Shown: piece after piece, positions 1 to 4,588 of the stretch
How the letters are laid out: every line of letters starts with the position of its first letter
How positions within the stretch are numbered: position 1 is the stretch's first letter
Source of the DNA: JBBPYR01 sp038199755
GTDB taxonomy: Bacteria > Chloroflexota > Ktedonobacteria > Ktedonobacterales > Ktedonobacteraceae
Length of the DNA stretch: 7,180 nt
Assembly (NCBI GenBank): GCA_038199755.1
Contig: JBBPYR010000033.1
Location: 1-7,180 of the forward strand
Reading direction: 5' to 3'
Position numbers and translations under genes: made by a program
The notes under the pieces: model-generated
Databases searched by the model: none
Told to the model about the DNA's origin: nothing
The model's input: the letters and a program-made list of their open reading frames with translations, nothing else

Positions 1-117
1 GCGGGGGCCCCGGGGCGGGGGCCACGGTCGTTGCGGGGGTGTTGCCCCCCCCCGGGGGCCACCCCCGGGGGGTCCACCCCACCCGACATCCCCACTCCCG
101 CCCCTACAGATACGGGT
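1..117. repeat. GC-rich intergenic hairpin repeat, cut by the window edge
   Basis: This stretch consists of runs of G and C with several self-complementary segments. The clearest is an 11-bp perfect stem, 48-58 paired with 62-72, around a 3-base loop (cca). Just upstream, ggggg at 35-39 can pair with ccccc at 45-49 around the loop tgttg. No coding frame or coding composition is seen. On the minus strand it reads out of a segment containing tgtaggggcggg, a style I associate with dispersed intergenic repeats of Chloroflexota; that link is from memory and not verified. The left end lies outside the window and the right boundary near 117 is approximate. Confidence 0.55.
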
Positions 118-211
118 GAGCCTTCACCTCATCCATTCTTCGGTTGATGCGTATGGGGCTCGCGTCCCGTACCCGTTGGCAACTAGGCACCCATAAGGTT
201 TCGGTTTGTTA

Positions 212-247
212 CACTTGTTTCACTTGTTTCACTTGTTTCAGCTGTTT
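212..247. repeat. 9-bp tandem repeat (cacttgttt), three perfect units plus one degenerate
   Basis: The unit cacttgttt occurs exactly at 212-220, 221-229 and 230-238. It is followed by cagctgttt at 239-247, which differs at two of nine bases. The array lies about 160 bases upstream of the restriction-modification start codon. The unit is close to one helical turn, so it could present repeated protein-binding faces or vary in copy number, but nothing in the sequence proves either. Confidence 0.85.
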
Positions 248-297
248 TGGCGAGAACAGGCTATGAGCAGAAGTGAGATGGAACACCTGCTAGCCAC

Positions 298-326
298 TTG
301 CATTGCACCTCTCTATCAACTAAACT
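298..326 (+). promoter_or_regulatory. Weak candidate sigma-70-type promoter for the restriction-modification gene
   Basis: The hexamer ttgcat at 298-303 is followed, after a 17-base spacer, by taaact at 321-326. These match 3 of 6 and 4 of 6 consensus bases. Spacing and position, about 80 bases before the start codon, are reasonable, but the match is weak and could arise by chance. Confidence 0.2.
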
Positions 327-404
327 AAAGAACTACAAGCACCATTTCCAGCAGGTATAGCATCGCGCAAATACTACACGGCATAGAGAGGGAGAGGGGC
401 ATAC

Positions 405-3400
405 ATGAATGAAGCGGCAATCAAGAACTATTTGAAGGATATTGAGGGCACCTATCAAAAGGGGAATGCAACAGAGCATAGCTACCGCTCCTATTTGAAG
501 AACTTGCTAGAAACGTGGACACCGGGGATCGTTGCCACCAATGAGCCAAAGCATATTCAATGTGGCGCACCAGACTTCATCATCACCAACAAACAGACCC
601 CTCTCGGCTACATCGAGACAAAAGATATTGCGGTCCCGCTCGATGCCGTAGAGCACAGCGATCAGATGAAACGCTATCTGGCAGGGCTGGCAAACCTGAT
701 CTTGACCGACTACGTCGAGTTTCGCTGGTATGTGAGCGGCCAGCACCGAGCCACGGCACGCCTCGCGAAAGTCACAAAAAAGGGCAAGTGGACACATGAT
801 GAAGAGGGAATCGCACAGGTTGCCAAACTCTTGCAAGGATACATGGTGGCCCAGGCCCCGACCGTTGCCAATCCCAAAGAACTAGCAACACGCATGGCTT
901 CCATTGCCCAACTCATCAGAAATGCCATCAGTTTAACCTTCAAAAGTGAGGAGGGAGCAAAGGGTTCTTTACATGGGCAACTCGAAGGCTTCAAACAGGT
1001 GTTGCTCCCTGATCTGGACGGCGAACAGTTTGCTGATATGTACGCCCAAACCATCTGCTATGGCCTCTTTGCCGCCCGTTTCAACGCCAAACCAAATCAG
1101 CGCTTTACCCGTGAAGCCGCGGCATACGGCATCCCGAAGACGAATCCCTTCCTACGCAAGATGTTTGGCCATATCGCAGGGCCTGATCTCGATGAACGTA
1201 TCGTGTGGGCGGTTGATGACCTGGCTGAGGTGCTCAATCGTACCGATATGGAAGCCATCTTACGCGACTTTGGCAAGCGCACGCGCCAGGAAGACCCCGT
1301 TGTGCATTTCTATGAAACCTTCCTTGCAGCCTATGACCCGAAAATGCGCGAGGCGCGTGGTGTCTACTACACACCTGAGCCAGTGGTCTCCTACATTGTG
1401 CGCAGTGTCGATCATCTCCTGAAAGAAGAGTTCGGGCTCGCCGACGGTCTGGCTGATACCACAATGCTGAAAGCCACAAGTTCCGATGGCAAGTACGGTT
1501 TAGAATCACACAAAGTTCAGATACTCGACCCGGCAACAGGCACAGGCACCTTTTTACATGGCGTGGTTGACCACATCTATGAGACCTTCAAAGGCAATAA
1601 AGGGATGTGGTCAGCCTATGTCTCACAACACCTGCTACCCCGCTTGTTTGGCTTCGAGTTACTGATGGCTCCCTATGCAGTTGCCCACATGAAACTTGGC
1701 TTACAGTTAAAAGAGACTGGCTACGACTTTAGAGGCGATGAACGCTTAGGAGTGTATCTCACGAACACCCTAGAAGAGGGCTTTGAGGGAAGCACACTTC
1801 CTTTTGTAGAGTGGCTCGTAGAAGAGGCAACGGCAGCCGGGAATGTAAAGCATGATGAACCCGTCATGGTTATCCTTGGCAATCCGCCCTATTCCGGTCA
1901 TTCTGCCAACAAAGGGAAATGGATAACCGATTTACTGCACAGTAAAAGTAACAATTATTTTGAGGTGGATGGTCTGCCGCTAGGAGAGCGTAATCCAAAG
2001 TGGCTCAACGACGATTACGTTAAATTTATCCGTTTTGCCCAATGGCGCATTCAACAGACAGGTTACGGAATACTTGCTTTCATTACCAATCATGGCTACT
2101 TGGATAATCCCACCTTTCGCGGTATGCGGCAAAGCCTGATGCGAACCTTTGATGACCTTTATGTGCTTGATCTACATGGCAACAGCAAGAAGAAAGAACG
2201 TTCACCCGATGGCTTGAAGGATGAAAATGTCTTTGATATCCAGCAAGGTGTTGCCATTGGCCTTTTTGTGAAACGTCAAAAGAAGAATACCATAACTAAT
2301 AATAATCAAGCAGTATATCACGCTGATTTATGGGGAGCACGTGAAATATATGAGAAGGTAGAGCAGGAACAACGTTTGACAGGGGGTAAGTACCATTGGC
2401 TTGCAAGCTATGATATTAGAACTACTGAATGGACAAGGCTAGAGCCACAAGCACCTTTTTATCTTTTCGTACCACAAAATACCGACATGAGAATAGAGTA
2501 TCAGGAAGGATGGAAGGTAACAGAAATTCTTTCGACTTATAATGTTGGGTTAACTACAGGGCAGGACGCGAAAACCGTAGCCCCAACTTTGGATGAGTCG
2601 AAAAAGCAGGTAGAGTCCTTTGGACTCAAGCAAGATGTAATTAAGCCAATTCTATACCGACCATTCGATAGAAAATTCCTAGTTTATTCTCCACAAGTTA
2701 TTACTCGTCCACGTACAGATGTCATGCGTCATATGCTAATAGATCAGAATATAGCTCTTTCAACAACCCGTTCAATTGAAATTGGGCGTGGCTGGGAGCA
2801 CGTCTTTTGTTCAGATAGTTTAATACAGTTACATACTGTATCTTTGAAAGAGATAAATTATTTCTTTCCCCTTTATCTCTATCCCAACCCGAAAACGGAC
2901 ACTTTATTTGATATACAAGAACCTTCTACTGCTCTTGGAGGTCGCCGACCCAACTTATCATCGACATTTATCCTAGATGCCTCTAAAAAGCTCAACATGC
3001 AATTTACTCCTGATGGCAAAGGCGATTTAGAAAGGCTGTTTGGCCCAGAAGATATCTTTAGCTATATGTACGCTATCTTTCATGCTCCAACATATCGCAT
3101 TCGCTATGCTGAGTTCCTCAAAATAGATTTTCCCCGCTTGCCTTTGACCTCGGACGCTGATCTATTCCGCTTGTTGTGTAAGTTGGGGGAGCGATTAGTT
3201 GGATTGCACCTGATGGAGCAATACGGAAAGGTGCAGATCAATTATGCAGTAGAGGGAACCAACATGGTTGATAAGGTTGAATATCTGCAACCGCCAAACC
3301 AACCAGAGCAAAGGCGGGTTTATATCAATAAGACGCAGTACTTTGACGGTGTGCCCGCTGATGTGTGGAACTTTCATGTTGGCGGCTATCAAGTATGCCA

Positions 3401-3551
3401 TAAATGGCTGAAGGATCGTAAGGGGCGCGTGTTGTCGTTTGATGATATCAGGCATTATCAGCGTATAGTAGCAGCCTTGGCTGAGACAATCATACTAATG
3501 GAACAGATTGATGAGGCGATTGAAGAGCATGGAGGCTGGCCTCTCAAGTAG
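405..3551 (+). CDS. Single-chain restriction-modification enzyme, Type ISP-like/Type IIG (nuclease + N6-adenine methyltransferase + specificity), no helicase
   Basis: Predicted to bind one DNA target, methylate adenine with S-adenosylmethionine and cut unmodified (foreign) DNA. Residues about 20-115 form a PD-(D/E)XK nuclease: P56-D57, then E71-T-K73, then Q87 with Y91. Residues about 120-310 are helical and fit the Type ISP coupler (GEQFADMYAQT near 206-216). The methyltransferase core has GVYYTP at 319-324, the SAM-binding DPATGTGTF at 375-383 and catalytic NPPY at 493-496. The C-terminal specificity region shows YRPFDR at 751-756 and a GGYQVCHKWLKDRKGR block at 993-1008. No Walker A or DEAD-box helicase motif is seen. 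Known Type ISP enzymes such as LlaGI have about 1,570 residues, so 1,048 matches loss or lack of the translocase. The ATG at 405 has a strong purine-rich ribosome binding site. Roughly the third quarter of the gene is AT-rich. No partner gene is adjacent. Family call is firm; target and cutting activity are unknown. Confidence 0.9.
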   Translation: MNEAAIKNYLKDIEGTYQKGNATEHSYRSYLKNLLETWTPGIVATNEPKHIQCGAPDFIITNKQTPLGYIETKDIAVPLDAVEHSDQMKRYLAGLANLILTDYVEFRWYVSGQHRATARLAKVTKKGKWTHDEEGIAQVAKLLQGYMVAQAPTVANPKELATRMASIAQLIRNAISLTFKSEEGAKGSLHGQLEGFKQVLLPDLDGEQFADMYAQTICYGLFAARFNAKPNQRFTREAAAYGIPKTNPFLRKMFGHIAGPDLDERIVWAVDDLAEVLNRTDMEAILRDFGKRTRQEDPVVHFYETFLAAYDPKMREARGVYYTPEPVVSYIVRSVDHLLKEEFGLADGLADTTMLKATSSDGKYGLESHKVQILDPATGTGTFLHGVVDHIYETFKGNKGMWSAYVSQHLLPRLFGFELLMAPYAVAHMKLGLQLKETGYDFRGDERLGVYLTNTLEEGFEGSTLPFVEWLVEEATAAGNVKHDEPVMVILGNPPYSGHSANKGKWITDLLHSKSNNYFEVDGLPLGERNPKWLNDDYVKFIRFAQWRIQQTGYGILAFITNHGYLDNPTFRGMRQSLMRTFDDLYVLDLHGNSKKKERSPDGLKDENVFDIQQGVAIGLFVKRQKKNTITNNNQAVYHADLWGAREIYEKVEQEQRLTGGKYHWLASYDIRTTEWTRLEPQAPFYLFVPQNTDMRIEYQEGWKVTEILSTYNVGLTTGQDAKTVAPTLDESKKQVESFGLKQDVIKPILYRPFDRKFLVYSPQVITRPRTDVMRHMLIDQNIALSTTRSIEIGRGWEHVFCSDSLIQLHTVSLKEINYFFPLYLYPNPKTDTLFDIQEPSTALGGRRPNLSSTFILDASKKLNMQFTPDGKGDLERLFGPEDIFSYMYAIFHAPTYRIRYAEFLKIDFPRLPLTSDADLFRLLCKLGERLVGLHLMEQYGKVQINYAVEGTNMVDKVEYLQPPNQPEQRRVYINKTQYFDGVPADVWNFHVGGYQVCHKWLKDRKGRVLSFDDIRHYQRIVAALAETIILMEQIDEAIEEHGGWPLK

Positions 3552-3638
3552 AATTGCAAGCCATTAGCCCTCATCACATACTACACCACCTTTAAAGAAA
3601 GAAGCACTCAGGTCATTAAAGAGCCTTGAGTGCTTCTT
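3552..3638. repeat. Imperfect direct repeat, copy A (restriction gene 3' flank and terminator)
   Basis: This 3' flank reappears in degenerate form at 4184-4268. Both copies share aattg, then agccattagccc (exact, at 3559-3570 and 4192-4203), then a colinear 45-base block (3594-3638 versus 4224-4268) with 34 of 45 identical by my count and no gap. The homology starts right after the TAG stop codon. Confidence 0.75.
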
Positions 3639-3641
3639 TTT
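3598..3641 (+). terminator. Intrinsic terminator of the restriction-modification gene
   Basis: A 13-bp perfect stem pairs 3598-3610 with 3627-3639. After a single-base bulge (t3626) it continues with two G-C pairs, 3611-3612 with 3624-3625. The loop is 11 bases and the right arm runs into a T tract (3637-3641). It begins 46 bases after the TAG stop of the restriction-modification gene. A short A-rich run precedes the left arm, so weak action on the other strand is possible. Confidence 0.85.
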
Positions 3642-3744
3642 GTTCTGGCTTCAATTCCAGACGGACGGCCCCAGCCATTTAGACCGGCTGCACCCATAGT
3701 ATAGCATGACAAGCCATTTTAGGCAAGCATTTTCGCGGGTCTCT

Positions 3745-3772
3745 TTTTTGGGGCTGTTTTTACCCCCAAAAA
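3745..3772. repeat. 9-bp inverted repeat (hairpin) with T/G-rich arm
   Basis: The arm tttttgggg at 3745-3753 pairs perfectly with ccccaaaaa at 3764-3772 around a 10-base loop. No T tract follows, so it is not a typical terminator on the plus strand. Part of it competes with another pairing: ggctgtttt at 3752-3760 is complementary to aaaacagcc at 3801-3809. Confidence 0.6.
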
Positions 3773-3819
3773 CACCTCTCTTTTAGGTATAAAATGGCGG
3801 AAAACAGCCTGTAGAGCCA

Positions 3820-3863
3820 TGCGCGGGTCTCTGCTCAGAGATGCCATCCCTGAGACCCGCGCA
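3820..3863 (+). promoter_or_regulatory. 12-bp perfect hairpin with an alternative arm, candidate leader structure
   Basis: The arm tgcgcgggtctc at 3820-3831 pairs perfectly with gagacccgcgca at 3852-3863 around a 20-base loop. The core of the left arm, cgcgggtctct, is also present at 3734-3744, so either copy could pair with the single right arm. A third option, tctctg at 3828-3833 with cagaga at 3836-3841, overlaps the left arm. A tataaa at 3788-3793 lies upstream without a clear -35. A ribosome binding site follows at 3877-3883. Mutually exclusive pairings upstream of a start codon resemble an attenuator, but function is not shown. Confidence 0.5.
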
Positions 3864-3900
3864 AATACTTCAGCTTAGGAGAGAAAACATGCCACTTTTT

Positions 3901-3959
3901 GACAGCAATATTCCTTCTTAGCAAGCCGTTATCAAACCACATATCCAGTAGACAGCAAT
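3901..3959. repeat. Pair of 9-bp direct repeats (gacagcaat)
   Basis: The 9-mer gacagcaat is present exactly at 3901-3909 and 3951-3959, 50 bases apart start to start. It lies in the segment leading to the tRNA-like fragment. It could be chance or a pair of protein-binding sites. Confidence 0.5.
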
Positions 3960-3982
3960 TGAACCTCTCACCACGTATAACG

Positions 3983-4005
3983 GGGAGCAAAACAGGGAGC
4001 AAAAC
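3983..4005. repeat. 11-bp tandem direct repeat (gggagcaaaac)
   Basis: The 11-mer gggagcaaaac occurs at 3983-3993 and 3995-4005, separated by one base (period 12). It lies about 105 bases before the tRNA-like 3' end. Short direct repeats beside an attachment site can be integrase arm-type sites; this reading is inference. Confidence 0.7.
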
Positions 4006-4110
4006 GACTAGACGTAGCTAGAAATAAGCCGACACCATTGCACAACACTCAAATATGAAACCCCTTGAGAAGCCAGCGCAGCGCGCTGAGAGCCGTGCGA
4101 AAAAGGCCAT

Positions 4111-4138
4111 CTGTGAGGTTCAAATCCTCTTACCTCAA
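4111..4138 (+). tRNA. tRNA 3'-end fragment (T arm and 3' acceptor strand), probable attachment-site remnant
   Basis: The segment ggttcaaatcc at 4117-4127 fits the universal T-arm B-box pattern exactly. Four flanking pairs (gagg 4115-4118 with cctc 4126-4129) close a 7-base TTCAAAT loop. It is followed by a 3' acceptor-like strand, tacctca at 4131-4137, and an A discriminator. No complementary 5' acceptor strand (tgaggta) or D arm is found upstream, so this is not a complete tRNA. A ttgagaa at 4065-4071 could be an anticodon loop (GAG, leucine), but its stem does not pair and the space to the T arm is about 17-20 bases too long for a usual leucine variable arm. Confidence 0.5.
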
Positions 4139-4183
4139 TAATAGTTAAGGTACTCTATCAAACCTATTTCTACATCCTGCTTC

Positions 4184-4268
4184 AATTGGCTAGCCATTAG
4201 CCCGCCACGCGAACAACCTTCATAAAGAAAGCAGCCCCCAGGCCATAGTACAGGCACGAGTGCTTCTT
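4184..4268. repeat. Imperfect direct repeat, copy B (degenerate second terminator)
   Basis: This is the second copy of the segment at 3552-3638. Substitutions in the left arm (4227-4240) break about three pairs of the terminator stem, and the T tract is replaced by cttacg, so it is probably inactive as a terminator. The offset between copies is 630 bases. Its presence argues for duplication or insertion between the two genes rather than simple drift. Confidence 0.7.
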
Positions 4269-4271
4269 ACG

Positions 4272-4312
4272 TTGACACTAAATTTGACACCATAGAGGAT
4301 AGATTTTATTAG
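4272..4312 (+). promoter_or_regulatory. Candidate promoter with tandem ttgacac -35 elements
   Basis: Perfect TTGACA hexamers occur at 4272-4277 and 4284-4289, within the direct repeat ttgacac spaced 12 bases apart. The second has tattag at 4307-4312 after a 17-base spacer, a partial -10 match. A transcript from here would carry a leader of about 270 bases before the phosphorylase gene, including the dyad at 4342-4371. Confidence 0.35.
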
Positions 4313-4341
4313 ACGCACTTAGAAGCGTTTAGACATGGAAA

Positions 4342-4371
4342 TTTCACGGATACGCCTGAGAAGCCGTGAAA
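4342..4371. promoter_or_regulatory. 8-bp perfect dyad, candidate operator
   Basis: The arm tttcacgg at 4342-4349 is the exact reverse complement of ccgtgaaa at 4364-4371, with 14 bases between. Arm centres are 22 bases apart, about two helical turns, as expected for a dimeric regulator. It lies between the two candidate promoters of the phosphorylase gene. It could instead act as an RNA hairpin in the leader. No regulator is identified. Confidence 0.45.
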
Positions 4372-4397
4372 GAAGATACGACCAGTGGAAAAGAACG

Positions 4398-4427
4398 ATG
4401 GCAATAATTTCTGCTAAAAGATATACT
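4398..4427 (+). promoter_or_regulatory. Weak candidate promoter nearer the phosphorylase gene
   Basis: The hexamer tatact at 4422-4427 matches 5 of 6 bases of the -10 consensus. An atggca at 4398-4403 lies 18 bases upstream and matches 4 of 6 of the -35. The predicted start near 4434 gives a leader of about 155 bases. The dyad at 4342-4371 lies just upstream, where a regulator could act. Confidence 0.3.
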
Positions 4428-4572
4428 AGTAAGAGACAATCCGATATTATCATTTACTGCTCTTAGAGCAGGCTTCGCACCTTATAGCCTCTCGCATACG
4501 CTTCAATACCATCCATGAACGAGCATACGTAGCTGTGCGTTTGAGCAACAAGCATAGACCCTGGTAAAGTAG

Positions 4573-4578
4573 AAAGGA
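4573..4578 (+). promoter_or_regulatory. Ribosome binding site supporting the GTG start of the phosphorylase
   Basis: The sequence aaagga at 4573-4578 is 10 bases before the GTG at 4589. The next in-frame start, ATG at 4607, has no ribosome binding site in front of it. This favours the GTG and a six-residue longer N terminus. Confidence 0.6.
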
Positions 4579-4588
4579 CGATTCATCA

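Larger units (their letters stand above)
118..404. other. Non-coding upstream region of the restriction-modification gene
   Basis: No coding frame is supported here. It contains a 9-bp tandem repeat (212-247), a weak sigma-70-like candidate (298-326) and, at its end, a purine-rich ribosome binding site, gagagggagagggg at 386-399, about five bases before the ATG at 405. No upstream controller (C-protein) gene and no methyltransferase or nuclease partner is visible. A short inverted pair, acgggt at 112-117 and acccgt at 171-176, flanks the first part but is too short to carry weight. Confidence 0.6.
3889..4011 (+). pseudogene. Short decayed reading frame with an intact ribosome binding site, unrecognised
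   Basis: An ATG at 3889 sits five bases after aggagag (3877-3883), a strong ribosome binding site. The frame reads MPLFDSNIPS and then meets TAG at 3919. If read on, it gives QAVIKPHIQ, TAG at 3949, then about 19 residues rich in Q, N and E, with TAG at 4009. I do not recognise the product. It may be a broken gene 5' end, an integrase remnant next to the tRNA-like fragment (guess), or a genuine 10-codon leader peptide behind the upstream hairpin. All three stops are TAG, which fits point-mutation decay as well as anything else. Confidence 0.3.
3642..4588. other. Long non-coding, recombination-scarred intergenic region
   Basis: Nearly 950 bases without a convincing intact gene. From left to right it holds hairpins with competing arms (3713-3863), a short decayed frame with a good ribosome binding site (3889-4011), short direct repeats (3901-4005), a tRNA 3'-end-like segment (4111-4138), a degenerate second terminator copy (4184-4268) and candidate promoter and operator sites for the phosphorylase gene (4272-4427). 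Stops are frequent in all frames I read. The only longer frame, 4450-4638 on the minus strand, overlaps the phosphorylase start and has no recognisable content. Confidence 0.65.

Noticed and set aside
212..247. CRISPR-like array
   Set aside because: Units are only 9 bases and contiguous, with no spacers and no cas gene in the window.
946..1422. Plus-strand open frame of 158 codons in another frame of the restriction gene
   Set aside because: The overlapping frame carries the conserved coupler and methyltransferase residues. The alternative is rich in Arg, Ser and Pro without any motif.
3745..3772. Second intrinsic terminator
   Set aside because: The 9-bp hairpin is not followed by a T tract on either strand.
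4052..4138. Complete leucine tRNA gene
   Set aside because: The anticodon stem, D arm and 5' acceptor strand do not form, and the variable region would be too long. Only the T arm and 3' strand are supported.
4541..4570. ttgagc with taaagt 18 bases later as a promoter for glgP
   Set aside because: Transcription would start at or after the ribosome binding site at 4573-4578, leaving no usable leader. Both hexamers are also only 4 of 6 matches.
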